DNA of 64,000 nucleotides from DATJFQ01 sp035492775. GTDB taxonomy: Bacteria; Acidobacteriota; Vicinamibacteria; Vicinamibacterales; 2-12-FULL-66-21. How positions within the stretch are numbered: position 1 is the stretch's first letter; each line of letters starts with the position of its first letter. Shown here piece after piece: positions 9,190-18,772 of this stretch. The DNA lies in the NCBI GenBank assembly GCA_035492775.1, contig DATJIW010000016.1, positions 16,846-80,845 of the forward strand, given 5' to 3'. The position numbers and the translations under genes are program-made. The notes under the pieces are model-generated. The model made no database searches and had not been told where the DNA came from. It saw only the letters and a program-made list of their open reading frames with translations.

Positions 9190-10197
9190 TTGAGCGATAC
9201 CGCCCAGAATTCCCCCGTGACCGTGGACCTGACGCAGATCTTCGAGCCGATCCGCTCGGATCTCGAACGCGTCGAAGCGGAATTCGCCCGCCATATCCAG
9301 TCCCGCGTCGCGCTCATCCCGGAGATGGGACGGTACATTCAGGGAAGCGGCGGGAAGCGTGTCCGGCCGGCGGTCCTCCTCATGGCCGCCCGACTTGGGG
9401 GATATTCCGGGGATAAGGCGGTCCTCTACGCGTCCGTCGTGGAGTTCATCCATACCGCGACGCTCGTGCACGACGACATCATCGACGGCGCGGATTTGCG
9501 GCGGGGCCGCATGGCCGTGCACTCCCGGTGGGGAAACGACATCACCGTCCTGCTGGGCGACTACCTCTACATCAAGTCGATGGGGATGGCGCTGACCTAC
9601 GACTCGCTCGATCTCGTCCGCCTGCTGTGCGACGTCACGCTGCGGATGATCGAAGGGGAGCTGTATCAGCTCACCAAGACGGGCGATGCCGACATCTCGG
9701 AAGAGGAGCATTTCGAGATCATCCGGCGGAAGACCGCGTATCTCTTCGGCGGCTGCGCGCAGATCGGCGGGATCCTGGGCAACGTCTCCGCCGAGCAGGA
9801 ACACGCGCTGCGCGAATTCGGCTTTAACCTGGGGATCGCGTTCCAGCTCGTGGACGATCTGCTCGATTACACGGCCGATCAGGCGGCGCTCGGAAAACCA
9901 ATCGGCGGAGATCTGCGCGAAGGCAAGGTCACGCTGCCGATCATCTTCCTTCGGGAACGCGGCGGTTCCGAGGCGGATCGCCTGATCCGTGAAGTCGTGC
10001 AGGAACGCGCGGTCACCACCGAGCAGTGGCGCGACCTCGTTCACCGGCTGCGCGACTGCCGTGCTCCACAGCTTGCCTACGCTCGGGCGGTCGAATACGG
10101 CGACCGTGCCAAAGCCGCACTCTCCGCGTTTCCGCCGAGCCGGGAACGCGACGCCCTGATCGCCCTTACCGATTACGTCCTCGCGCGGGATCGCTGA
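9190..10197 (+). CDS. ispB: Polyprenyl diphosphate synthase (octaprenyl/solanesyl type)
   Basis: Condenses isopentenyl diphosphate onto an allylic diphosphate to make the long-chain prenyl tail of quinones. 335 residues. First aspartate-rich motif LVHDDIIDGADLRRG and second LVDDLLDYTADQ are intact; GGKRVRPAVLLMAARLGG opens the fold. Start is a TTG at 9190-9192 with no strong Shine-Dalgarno; a GTG at 9217 is an alternative. Chain length cannot be read reliably, so ispB is the general long-chain trans-prenyltransferase label. Confidence 0.87.
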   Translation: MSDTAQNSPVTVDLTQIFEPIRSDLERVEAEFARHIQSRVALIPEMGRYIQGSGGKRVRPAVLLMAARLGGYSGDKAVLYASVVEFIHTATLVHDDIIDGADLRRGRMAVHSRWGNDITVLLGDYLYIKSMGMALTYDSLDLVRLLCDVTLRMIEGELYQLTKTGDADISEEEHFEIIRRKTAYLFGGCAQIGGILGNVSAEQEHALREFGFNLGIAFQLVDDLLDYTADQAALGKPIGGDLREGKVTLPIIFLRERGGSEADRLIREVVQERAVTTEQWRDLVHRLRDCRAPQLAYARAVEYGDRAKAALSAFPPSRERDALIALTDYVLARDR

Positions 10198-10219
10198 CCC
10201 TTTGGACGGCGGAGCGCAA

Positions 10220-12289
10220 GTGGATCCGGTTCGGCGGCTGCACGAGCTGCGGACCCAGATCCGCCACCACGAAGAGCGCTATTACATCGACAGCGCGCCG
10301 GAGATCTCGGACGAGGAGTTCGACCGTCTGCTGCACGAACTCGAGCGCCTCGAAGCCGATCACCCGGACCTGGTGACGCCCGATTCGCCCACACAGCGCG
10401 TCGCCGGCCGCCCGACGGAGAGCTTTCCGACCGTCGAGCACGCGCTCCCGATGCTCAGCCTCGACAACGCTTACAACGAGGATGAGTTGCGCGCGTTCGA
10501 CGAACGCGTGCGGCGTGGCGTCGGCGGCAGCGAACGAGTCGCTTACGTCGCGGAGCTGAAGATCGACGGGTTGAGCATCGCGCTCACCTACGAGAACGGA
10601 CGTCTCGTGCGCGGCGCGACGCGTGGAGACGGAGCGCACGGCGAGGACGTTACCGCGAACGTCAGGACGATCCGCGCCATCCCGCTCTCGCTCCGTGGCT
10701 CAGCGCCAGCGCGCATGGAAATTCGCGGCGAAGTCTACCTTCCGCGCACGTCCTTCGAGCGCATCAACAGAGAGCGCGAAGATGCCGGCGAACCGCTCTT
10801 CGCGAATCCGCGTAACGCGGCTGCGGGCGCGATGCGGAACCTCGATCCGGGCCTCGTCGCGAAGCGCCGGCTGTCGGCCTTCACCTATCAGGTCGTCCTT
10901 CCTGAAACGGCCGATGACGCCACACCGGCAATACCGGCGTGCCACAGCGATACGCTCCGCCAGCTGTCAGTGTGGGGTCTCCCGGTGGAGGGTCACTGGC
11001 GGGCCTGCGACGGGATCGACGCCGTGATGGCCTTCGTCAACGAATGGGCGGATGGGCGCCGCGAGCTGCCGTTCGATACGGATGGAGTGGTGGTGAAGGT
11101 CGACGACATCGCCTTGCGCCAGCGGCTCGGGACGACGGCGAAATTTCCGCGGTGGGCCACCGCGTTCAAGTTTCCGGCGCAGCAGGCGCACACGAAGTTG
11201 CTGCAGATCGCCGTCAACGTGGGCCGCACGGGCGCGAATACCCCGTACGCCGTGCTCGAGCCCGTCTTCGTGGCGGGTTCGACGATCTCGATGGCCACGC
11301 TGCACAACGCCGACGACATCGCGCGCAAAGATCTCCGAGAAGGCGACACGGTCATCATCGAGAAAGCCGGTGACGTGATCCCCCGGGTCGTCGCGCCTGT
11401 CCTCAGCCTGCGGCCTCCTGACTCGCAACCCTGGGTGATGCCCGCGACCTGCGCCGCCTGCGGCAGCGCGCTCACGCGTGACGAGGAAGAGGTCGTCTGG
11501 CGCTGTGAGAACACTTCGTGCCCGGCGCGTCTGCGGCGCAGCCTGGAGCACTTCGCGTCGCGAAGCGCCATGAACATCGAAGGGCTCGGGGAGTCGCTCG
11601 TCGACCAGCTCATCGAGCAGGGCCTCGTCCACGACTGCGCCGATCTTTATCACCTGACCGCCGAGCAGCTCGAATCGCTCGTCGTCGCGCCGCGCGATCC
11701 GAAATCCGATCGCGCCGGGCCACGCCGCCTGGGCAAGGTCGGACGGAACGTTTTCGAGGAGATCGCCCGCAGCCGCAGCAACGATCTGTCGCGTCTCGTC
11801 TACGCGCTCGGCATCCGCCACGTTGGCGAAAAGGCAGCCGCGACCATCGCGCGGCACCTGCGCACGATGGACGCATTGATGGATGCGACCATCGAGCGGT
11901 TGACCGCCGTACCGGACGTCGGGCCGGTCGTGGCCGCGTCGGTGCGCGCCTTTGCAGACGAACCGCATAATCGCGCGCTGGTGCGGCGCCTCTCCGATGC
12001 CGGCGTCAACCTTGCCAGCCAGCAGCCCGACCCCGGCGTCGGGGCGCCAGGTGCCCTGGCTGGAAAGACTTTCGTTCTGACCGGCACGCTGGAATCGCTG
12101 ACGCGGGAGCAGGCGGCGGACGCCGTCGAACGGCTCGGAGGCCGTGTGTCGGGCGCGGTCAGCAAGAAGACCAGCTTTGTCGTCGTGGGCGCCGAGGCGG
12201 GTTCGAAGCTCGAGAAAGCGCGTGCCCTGGGTATCCCGACGCTGACGGAGGACGAGTTCAAGGCGCTTATACTTGATGCTGATCGTTAG
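10220..12289 (+). CDS. ligA: NAD+-dependent DNA ligase
   Basis: Seals nicks using NAD+ in replication and repair. The adenylated lysine lies in AELKIDGLS (Lys114, matching the usual position). Domain order: Ia (HHEERYYIDSAPEISDEEFD), adenylation domain, OB-fold, a four-cysteine zinc finger (CAACGS, CENTSCPARL), helix-hairpin-helix repeats, and a C-terminal BRCT (GKTFVLTGTLESLTREQAADAVE). The GTG at 10220 is preferred because GGAG sits five bases upstream (10211-10214); a TTG at 10202 would add six residues. 689 residues, normal for LigA. Confidence 0.95.
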   Translation: MDPVRRLHELRTQIRHHEERYYIDSAPEISDEEFDRLLHELERLEADHPDLVTPDSPTQRVAGRPTESFPTVEHALPMLSLDNAYNEDELRAFDERVRRGVGGSERVAYVAELKIDGLSIALTYENGRLVRGATRGDGAHGEDVTANVRTIRAIPLSLRGSAPARMEIRGEVYLPRTSFERINREREDAGEPLFANPRNAAAGAMRNLDPGLVAKRRLSAFTYQVVLPETADDATPAIPACHSDTLRQLSVWGLPVEGHWRACDGIDAVMAFVNEWADGRRELPFDTDGVVVKVDDIALRQRLGTTAKFPRWATAFKFPAQQAHTKLLQIAVNVGRTGANTPYAVLEPVFVAGSTISMATLHNADDIARKDLREGDTVIIEKAGDVIPRVVAPVLSLRPPDSQPWVMPATCAACGSALTRDEEEVVWRCENTSCPARLRRSLEHFASRSAMNIEGLGESLVDQLIEQGLVHDCADLYHLTAEQLESLVVAPRDPKSDRAGPRRLGKVGRNVFEEIARSRSNDLSRLVYALGIRHVGEKAAATIARHLRTMDALMDATIERLTAVPDVGPVVAASVRAFADEPHNRALVRRLSDAGVNLASQQPDPGVGAPGALAGKTFVLTGTLESLTREQAADAVERLGGRVSGAVSKKTSFVVVGAEAGSKLEKARALGIPTLTEDEFKALILDADR

Positions 12290-12334
12290 CCGTCGGCCGT
12301 AGACCGTCAACCGCAGGCCACCGGGCCAGCAGGT

Positions 12335-13816
12335 ATGCGCAGATTCACTTTCGTCTCCGCCGTGCTGTCGTCAGCGGTCGCGTTTCTCGTCGGCGTCATC
12401 CTCGCCGGCGGTACGGGATCCACGGCAGTCGTCGGAGGCGCGCCGCCGCCCGCGCCGCCGCAGCGGTCCCAGGTCCGCCCGGCCGCCGCCAGCTCCCCCG
12501 GAGCGTCGGTCAACTTCGCCGACGTCGCGGAACGGATCAATCCATCGGTCGTGAACATCGACGCCGCGTCGCGCCCGGGCCATCACCGGAGCGACGATCC
12601 GCAGGACACCCCGCGCGACTTCGACGTCCCGCATCAGGGTTCAGGAAGCGGATTCGTCATCGATCCGCAGGGCTTCATCCTGACGAACTACCACGTCATT
12701 CAGGATGCGGATCGGATTTCGGTGACGTTTGCCGACGGCCGCACGCTTCGCGGCGACGTCGTCGGATCGGACCCGGCAATCGACGTCGCGCTGCTGCGCG
12801 TCAACGGCGTCTCGAATCTGCCGCAGGCTTCGATCGGCAACTCCGACGATCTGCGGGTCGGCGAGTGGGTCTGCGCGATCGGCAATCCGCTCGGCTACGT
12901 CCATTCCGTGACGGTCGGCGTCGTGAGTTTCATCGGCCGGAAGCTGTTCGACGCCAGCCTCGACGACTACATCCAGACCGACGCCGCCATCAATTTCGGC
13001 AACAGCGGCGGGCCGCTGATTAACGCGCGGGGCGAAGTGATCGGCATCAACTCGGCGATCAGCTCGCGCGCCAGCAACATCGGCTTTGCCGTCCCGATCA
13101 ACCAGGCGATGGCAATCGTTCCCCAGCTCAAGGCGCGCGGCAAGGTGTCGCGGGGCTTCATCGGCGTCGCCCTGACCGACGTCACTCCCGATCTCCAGCG
13201 GTCGCTGCGGCTCCCGGTTTCGCGCGGCGCGCTCGTGCAGGACGTCACGGCGAACTCGCCGGCCGAACGAGCCGGGCTTCGCCCGTATGACATCATCCTG
13301 TCGGTCGAGGGCCACGAAGTCTGGACGAACGAGGAGTTGATCCGCGACGTCTCGGCGCGACAACCCGGCACGACCGTGCGGCTCGACGTCGTTCGCGACA
13401 ACCACCGCCTGCTGACGCCGGTCCGTCTCACCGAGCGCCCCCCGCGCGAGGGCGACGACGACTCATCGTCGGGAATCGGTACGCGCGGCGCCGTGCCCGT
13501 CGTCGTTCCGAACGAGCCGCCGCTCGGCCTCACGGTTCGCGATCTGGATTCCGGGTTTGCGCGCCGGCTCGAGATCCCCGACTCCGTCCACGGCGTGGTC
13601 GTCGCGAAAATCGATCCCGCCGGAGCCTCGTTCGTGCCCGCGATCCGGCGGGGATACATCGTCATGGAAGTCAACCGGCAGCCGGTGCGATCGGCAAGCG
13701 ACTTCGAGCGGATACTCGCGGCCGCTCGTCCGGGCGATACGCTGACGTTCTTCGGATACGATCCGGCCCAGGCGCAGCGCACGTTCGTTACCGCGACGGT
13801 GGACGATTCACGATGA
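12335..13816 (+). CDS. HtrA/DegP-type trypsin-like serine protease with two PDZ domains
   Basis: 493 residues. An N-terminal hydrophobic segment (residues 5-27) is a signal or membrane anchor, followed by a Pro/Ala linker. The S1C catalytic triad is His120 (LTNYHVIQD), Asp150 (AIDVALLRV) and Ser224 (NFGNSGGPL). PDZ1 spans about residues 270-365 (GFIGVALTDVTPDLQRSL) and PDZ2 about 395-490 (PLGLTVRDLDSGFARRLEIP). Acts in periplasmic protein quality control. Its stop overlaps the start of the NtrC-type regulator (ATGA), suggesting envelope-stress co-expression. Confidence 0.92.
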   Translation: MRRFTFVSAVLSSAVAFLVGVILAGGTGSTAVVGGAPPPAPPQRSQVRPAAASSPGASVNFADVAERINPSVVNIDAASRPGHHRSDDPQDTPRDFDVPHQGSGSGFVIDPQGFILTNYHVIQDADRISVTFADGRTLRGDVVGSDPAIDVALLRVNGVSNLPQASIGNSDDLRVGEWVCAIGNPLGYVHSVTVGVVSFIGRKLFDASLDDYIQTDAAINFGNSGGPLINARGEVIGINSAISSRASNIGFAVPINQAMAIVPQLKARGKVSRGFIGVALTDVTPDLQRSLRLPVSRGALVQDVTANSPAERAGLRPYDIILSVEGHEVWTNEELIRDVSARQPGTTVRLDVVRDNHRLLTPVRLTERPPREGDDDSSSGIGTRGAVPVVVPNEPPLGLTVRDLDSGFARRLEIPDSVHGVVVAKIDPAGASFVPAIRRGYIVMEVNRQPVRSASDFERILAAARPGDTLTFFGYDPAQAQRTFVTATVDDSR

Positions 13817-15201
13817 AGGCACGGATTCTCGTCGTCGACGACGAGGCGGAGATCAGGCGGTCGGTCCGGATGATCCTCGAGTACGAGGGGCACGACGTGC
13901 AGGAAGCGTCGAGCGGCCCCGAGGCGCTTGCGCTGGTGCAGCGCGAACCTCCGGACCTCGTGTTCCTCGACATCAAGATGCCCGGCATGGACGGCCTCGA
14001 GGTGCTCCAGAAGCTCCGGGAGCTGAACGACGACGTGCCGGTCGTGATCATTTCGGGGCATGCGACCGTCACCACGGCCGTCGAAGCGACGAAGCTGGGC
14101 GCGTTCGACTTCATCGAGAAGCCGCTCTCGAGCGAGCGGGTCCTCGTCACCATCCGCAACGCGCTCGATCAGACGCGCCTGGCAGATGAGAACCGGTCGC
14201 TGAAACGCGCCGTCGAGGCGCGCCACCAGATGGTCGGTGAGAGTCCCGCGCTCCGGCAGATCTGGGATTCGATCAAGCGCGCAGCGCCCACCAATGCGAC
14301 GGTGCTGCTGCTCGGCGAGAGCGGCGTCGGAAAAGAGCTGGTGGCGCGCGCCATCCATCGCAACAGCCTCCGGAGCCGCGAGCGCTTCGTGCAGGTGAAC
14401 TGCGCCGCGATCCCCGAAGAACTCATCGAGTCGGAACTCTTCGGACACGAGAAAGGCTCGTTCACCGGAGCGACCGAGAAGCAGATTGGAAAGTTCGAGC
14501 AGGCCGACCGCGGCACGATCTTCCTCGACGAAGTCGGCGACATGAGCGCAAAGACGCAGGCGAAGGTGTTGCGCGTCCTGCAGGAAGGAGAGGTCGAGCG
14601 GCTCGGCTCCGCGCGGACGATCAAGGTCGACGTCCGCGTGATCGCGGCTACGAACAAGGACCTCGAGGCGGAGATCGAAAAAGGCAACTTCCGCGAAGAT
14701 CTGTACTTCCGTTTGAGCGTCATCCCGATCCGCGTGGCAGCGCTCCGCGACCGCCGGGAGGACGTGCCGGTGCTGGTCCGGCATTTCGTGGACTTGTTCA
14801 GCCGCGAGAACAACCGCCGCCCGCAGCGCTTCACGCCGGCGGCGCTCGAGTACCTGCAGAAGGCTCGCTGGAAAGGCAACGTGCGCGAGCTGAAAAACAC
14901 CGTCGAACGGCTGCTCATCATGACGCCCGGAGACGCGATCGACGTCGACGACCTCCGCGAAGTCGTCCGGATGGACGCCCCAAGGCCGGCCGCCGGCAAT
15001 TCAGGCGCGATCGATGCGGAAAAGGAACGGCCCGGCACGCTCCGCGAGTTCAAGGAGTCCGCCGAGCGTGAGTTCCTCGTGCAGAAGCTCCGCGAAAACG
15101 GATGGAACATCTCGAAGACCGCCGAGGTGATCGGAACGCCGCGAAGCAACCTGTACAAGAAACTCGAACAGTACGCGATCACCCAGGAAAGCGACGGCTA
15201 G
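13813..15201 (+). CDS. NtrC-family sigma-54-dependent response regulator
   Basis: 462 residues: receiver domain (phosphoacceptor Asp53 in VFLDIKMPGMDG), AAA+ domain with Walker A GESGVGKE, the sigma-54 contact loop GSFTGA (in ELFGHEKGSFTGATEKQ), Walker B GTIFLDEVGD, Arg finger NFREDLYFRL, and a Fis-type helix-turn-helix at the C-terminus (WNISKTAEVIGTPRSNLYKKLEQY). Resembles NtrX/ZraR-like regulators. Translationally coupled to the HtrA protease; no histidine kinase is adjacent. A GC-rich hairpin (about 15214-15230) follows but lacks a T-run. Confidence 0.92.
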   Translation: MKARILVVDDEAEIRRSVRMILEYEGHDVQEASSGPEALALVQREPPDLVFLDIKMPGMDGLEVLQKLRELNDDVPVVIISGHATVTTAVEATKLGAFDFIEKPLSSERVLVTIRNALDQTRLADENRSLKRAVEARHQMVGESPALRQIWDSIKRAAPTNATVLLLGESGVGKELVARAIHRNSLRSRERFVQVNCAAIPEELIESELFGHEKGSFTGATEKQIGKFEQADRGTIFLDEVGDMSAKTQAKVLRVLQEGEVERLGSARTIKVDVRVIAATNKDLEAEIEKGNFREDLYFRLSVIPIRVAALRDRREDVPVLVRHFVDLFSRENNRRPQRFTPAALEYLQKARWKGNVRELKNTVERLLIMTPGDAIDVDDLREVVRMDAPRPAAGNSGAIDAEKERPGTLREFKESAEREFLVQKLRENGWNISKTAEVIGTPRSNLYKKLEQYAITQESDG

Positions 15202-15251
15202 GCTCGTCGGCGGGGGAATCCGACCCCGCTGCCGTGAGAAAATAGGCAGGT

Positions 15252-15650
15252 CGCAGTACGCCAGACGATCGCCGGCCTGTGTGTCCTTCGGGACATGGGG
15301 GCGGGAGGAAAGTCCGAACTCCGCAGGGCAGTGCGCCGGGTAACGCCCGGTCGGGGCAACCCGAAGGAAAGTGGCACAGAAAACATACCGCTCGCGTCCG
15401 CTTTTCGGCGGACGCGAGTAAGGGTGAAAAGGTGCGGTAAGAGCGCACCGCATCCCTGGTAACAGGGATGGCAGGCAAAACCCCGCACGGAGCAAAGCCA
15501 AATAGGGGGACGCTCGAGGACGGCCCGTCCGAAGTCTCCGGGTAGGCTGCTGGACCCCGCCAGCAATGGCGGGGCCAGAGGAATGATCGTCACACCGTGG
15601 CTTCCGTCAGGAAGCGGCGGTGGACAGAATTCGGCTTACGGCGTGCTGCG
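15252..15650 (+). ncRNA. rnpB: RNase P RNA (bacterial type A)
   Basis: The catalytic RNA of RNase P, which matures tRNA 5' ends. Recognised by the universal core: GAGGAAAGTCCGAACTCC near 15305, AGGGTGAAAAGGTGCGGTAAGAG (15420-15442), GGAGCAAAGCCAAATAGGGG (15489-15508), GGGTAGGCTGCTG, CAGAGGAATGATCGTCAC and the 3' GACAGAATTCGGCTTAC. Ends were set by helix P1: CGCAGTACGCC (15252-15262) pairs with GGCGTGCTGCG (15640-15650) with one G-U. Length about 399 nt fits type A. Transcript ends could differ by a few bases. No protein-coding frame here is credible. Confidence 0.96.
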
Positions 15651-15712
15651 GCGTTCTCTCTTTTGTCTCCATATGTCCGCGGCGTGAACTTTCGCCAGTC
15701 GCCGCGCGTATG

Positions 15713-15743
15713 ATAGGCTATGTTGGATTTCAACATAGCCTAT
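15713..15743. promoter_or_regulatory. 31-bp palindrome, probable PadR operator
   Basis: ATAGGCTATGTTG and CAACATAGCCTAT form a perfect 13-bp inverted repeat around GATTT. The right arm runs into the ATG of the padR gene (15742-15744). PadR dimers typically bind ATGT/ACAT-type inverted repeats in their own promoters, and ATGT..ACAT is at the heart of this palindrome. A TATGAT (15709-15714) that could be a -10 box overlaps the left end. Autoregulation is inferred. Confidence 0.75.
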
Positions 15744-16056
15744 GTCCAGACGACGATCCCTCAGTTACGGCGCCGCCGCAATCCTGCATGCCGTCGGGAG
15801 CGGCCATTGCTTCGGATTCGACATCATCGACACGACCGGGCTGACGAGCGGAACCGTATATCCCACACTCGAACGTCTGGAAGAAGCAGGTCTCCTGCGA
15901 TCCCGGTGGGAGAACGCCGATGACGCGCATCGCGACGGCCGCCCCGCGCGGCGCTACTTCACGCTGACCGCGCGCGGAAGGGAGGCATTGAACGCCGCCC
16001 TGGAAAAATACAAGGCGCTCCGGCCCATACCGAGCGTGTCTCGGGGCGACGCGTGA
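15742..16056 (+). CDS. PadR family transcriptional regulator (ADOP-linked)
   Basis: 104 residues. Winged helix typical of PadR: SYGAAAILHAVGSGHCFGFDII, then the signature TSGTVYPTLERLEEAGLLRSRW and RYFTLTARGREAL. The start is fixed by an in-frame TAG two codons upstream. The C-terminus is short (PadR-s2 type). The downstream ADOP permease starts with GTG inside this gene's stop (16053), so the two form a module. Predicted to bind the 31-bp palindrome at its own 5' end. Confidence 0.9.
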   Translation: MSRRRSLSYGAAAILHAVGSGHCFGFDIIDTTGLTSGTVYPTLERLEEAGLLRSRWENADDAHRDGRPARRYFTLTARGREALNAALEKYKALRPIPSVSRGDA

Positions 16057-18710
16057 CGGCCGGCCTCGCGCTCTGCCGTCTGCTGCTGGCATCGGCAACC
16101 CTCATCGTCCCTGCGCCGCGCCGCCGTCGCTGGCGCGAGCAGTGGGATGCGGAACTCGTGCACTACAGCCGCTGGCTTGCGCGCGAGCGCCGTGCGTCGT
16201 TGACTTGCACATGGCGGCTGTTTGCCCGCGCCACCGGTGCGATTCCCCATGCCGCGATGCTGCGGCTGCAGTCCTGGAGTCCCCGCATGATCGAGCAGGA
16301 TCTCAAGTCCGCCTGGCGACTCTTCGTCCGCAAACCGGTGTTCACGGCGGTTTCGGCGCTGATTCTGGCGCTCGGCATCGGAGCGAACGCCACGATGTTC
16401 AGCTGGGTCGAATCGATCCTGCTGAACCCGCTCGATGGCGTCCCCGATCAGCAGCGCCTCGTCGCGCTCACGGGGACGTATGGCAGCCGCGACAATCTGA
16501 GCTTCTCGTACCCGAACTTCGTCGACATCCGGTCGGCCCGTCCCGATGGCCTTGAAGATGTGATGGCCTTTCGCGTTGTTGCGGTCACGGTGGCTACGCG
16601 TGCGGAGCCGTCGCGGGCGTTCGGGGAGCTGGTGTCGGGCAATTTCTTCGACGTTCTCCACGTGCGCCCGCTTCTCGGACGGACATTCCGCGACAACGAA
16701 GCGACGACGCCGGGGAGCGCGGCTGTGGCGGTGATCTCGGACGGGCTCTGGGGCCGACTCTTCGCCCGCGACCCGTCGGTCGTCGGCCGCATGCTCAAAA
16801 TCAATACGACAGATTTCACGATCATCGGGGTCCTTCCGCCGGCGTTCCGCGGATCCGCGGCAGGTCTCGCGCTGGACGTTTACGTGCCCATGAGCATGCA
16901 GCGGACGGTGATGCCGGGCGACCGTCTGGCGGCGCGGGGCAACTCGTGGCTCGAGGTGTACGGCCGGCTCGCACCCGGAAGCCGCATCGAGCAGGTGCGC
17001 GCGGGACTGCGCGTCGTCGCTGAGCGGCTCGAAAAAACATACCCGCAGCCGAACGAGGGCCGAGGCATTGCCGTCGTCCCGCTGTCGCAGGCGGATGCGA
17101 GCGGAATGCTGCGGCCCATCATGGCCACGTTGATGACGTTCGTGGGCCTGCTTCTGATCGTTGCGTGCACGAACGTCGCTGCGCTGCTGCTCGCGCGCGC
17201 CGCCGGGCGTCAGCGCGAACTGGCGGTGCGACTGGCTGTTGGCGCGAGCCGCGCTCAACTCGTCCGGCAGCTCGTTGTCGAAGCGTTCCTGCTGGCCCTT
17301 GCCGGCGGCGCCGCCGGACTCTTGATGGCGAACTGGACCTCCCGGGCGCTCGCCTGGTTTATTCCGCCAACGCCGTACCCGATCGCGTTCGAAGTGGGAG
17401 TCGACCAGCGCGTGATCGCGTTCGGCGTGGCCGCGACGTTCGTCACGGTCGTCATCGCCGGACTTCTGCCCGCGCTCCGAGCGTCGCGTCCAGACGTTTC
17501 GAGGGCGTTGAAAGACGCGGCAGCTGCGAACATCGGCGGGTCGCGGGGACGCCTGCGGCAGGCACTCGTGATTGCGCAGATTGCGTTGTCGATGCTGCTG
17601 CTCGTATGCGCGGCGCTGTTCGTCCGGAGCCTTCGCCGCGCAGAGACTGCGGATACGGGGTACACCGCGAGGACCGGGTTGTTTGCATCGCTCGACCTGC
17701 AGGCCGCAGGCTACGACGCCGCGAGAGGCTCAGCGTTTATTCAGACTGCGATCGAACGAGTGTCGGCCGTGCCCGGCGTCCGCTCGGTGTCCGTCGCTTC
17801 ATCCGTTCCGCTGGATATCAGCGGAGGCAGCGATCAGGGGTTTTCCGTCGAGGGGTACGAGGCGCGCCAGAACGAGGAGCTTATCGCGTACTACAACCGT
17901 GTCGGTCCTGGGTATTTCGACACGATGGGCATCTCCCTCGTGGAGGGCAGAGGCTTCACGAACCGCGATACGAGCGACGGTCCGGCGGTCGTCGTCATCA
18001 ACCAGACGATGGCGTCGCGCTACTTCGCGGGGCGGAGTGCGGTCGGAGGGCGCATCCGGTTCGGTAACGGACCTGTCACCGTCGTTGGCGTCGCACGGGA
18101 CGGCAAGTATCAGTCCCTGACGGAAAAGCCGAAAAACTACATGTACATCCCGGTCCTGCAGTCGTACTGGCCCGCGCTCGTCCTCCACGTGCGAACGTCC
18201 CTCGAACCCGCTGGCGTCCTGCCGGGCATCGCCAGGGAAATCCGCCGCCTGGATTCCGGATTGCCGCTGTTCGACGTGCGGACGATCGAGGAGCATCGGC
18301 GGATCGCGATGTTCGTGCCGAAACTCGCGAGTACGTTGCTGGGCGTCTTCGGAGGTCTGGCGCTGCTTCTCGCCGTGGTGGGGTTGTATGGGATCGTGGC
18401 GTTCACGGTGGCGCAGCAGACACGGGAAATCGGAGTCCGCATCGCTCTCGGTGCCACACGGCTGGAAGTGTTGGGGCTCGTGCTTCGGCAGGGTCTCGCG
18501 GTGGCGGCAGTCGGAGTGGCGATTGGGTTCGTCCTTGCGGGGATCGCGTCGCCCGTGCTGCAGAAGCAGCTGATCGGCATCTCCGCCCTCGACCCGATGA
18601 GCTTCGCGGGAAGTGCTGTACTGCTGCTTGGCGTGGCGTGTGCCGCCTGTGCGGTCCCCGCGTTCCGCGCTGCGTTTCTTCAGCCGCTCAGCGCGTTACG
18701 GCACGACTGA
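16053..18710 (+). CDS. ADOP family permease (MacB/FtsX-like)
   Basis: 885 residues. An N-terminal cytoplasmic extension (REQWDAELVHYSRWLARERR) typical of acidobacterial duplicated orphan permeases is followed by two MacB_PCD periplasmic domains and two FtsX-type membrane cores. Membrane segments are visible near residues 95-118 (AVSALILALGIGANATMF), 355-375, 400-430, 470-490, 510-530, 765-790, 805-830 and 850-875. The motif RQRELAVRLAVGASRAQLVRQL and its C-terminal copy TREIGVRIALGATRLEVLGL mark the internal duplication. No ABC ATPase gene is adjacent, as is usual for ADOPs. Function unknown, presumably efflux or envelope mechanics. Confidence 0.9.
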   Translation: MTAGLALCRLLLASATLIVPAPRRRRWREQWDAELVHYSRWLARERRASLTCTWRLFARATGAIPHAAMLRLQSWSPRMIEQDLKSAWRLFVRKPVFTAVSALILALGIGANATMFSWVESILLNPLDGVPDQQRLVALTGTYGSRDNLSFSYPNFVDIRSARPDGLEDVMAFRVVAVTVATRAEPSRAFGELVSGNFFDVLHVRPLLGRTFRDNEATTPGSAAVAVISDGLWGRLFARDPSVVGRMLKINTTDFTIIGVLPPAFRGSAAGLALDVYVPMSMQRTVMPGDRLAARGNSWLEVYGRLAPGSRIEQVRAGLRVVAERLEKTYPQPNEGRGIAVVPLSQADASGMLRPIMATLMTFVGLLLIVACTNVAALLLARAAGRQRELAVRLAVGASRAQLVRQLVVEAFLLALAGGAAGLLMANWTSRALAWFIPPTPYPIAFEVGVDQRVIAFGVAATFVTVVIAGLLPALRASRPDVSRALKDAAAANIGGSRGRLRQALVIAQIALSMLLLVCAALFVRSLRRAETADTGYTARTGLFASLDLQAAGYDAARGSAFIQTAIERVSAVPGVRSVSVASSVPLDISGGSDQGFSVEGYEARQNEELIAYYNRVGPGYFDTMGISLVEGRGFTNRDTSDGPAVVVINQTMASRYFAGRSAVGGRIRFGNGPVTVVGVARDGKYQSLTEKPKNYMYIPVLQSYWPALVLHVRTSLEPAGVLPGIAREIRRLDSGLPLFDVRTIEEHRRIAMFVPKLASTLLGVFGGLALLLAVVGLYGIVAFTVAQQTREIGVRIALGATRLEVLGLVLRQGLAVAAVGVAIGFVLAGIASPVLQKQLIGISALDPMSFAGSAVLLLGVACAACAVPAFRAAFLQPLSALRHD

Positions 18711-18772
18711 GACGGGAGCTGAAAGAGCGGGCTTTTGACCCGCGAGCCGCGCTCAGGCTATCTTCGAAGCTG

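Noticed and set aside
15001..15593. Minus-strand protein frames across the end of the NtrC gene and rnpB
   Set aside because: The region is a structured RNA with a matched P1 helix; the frames are by-products.
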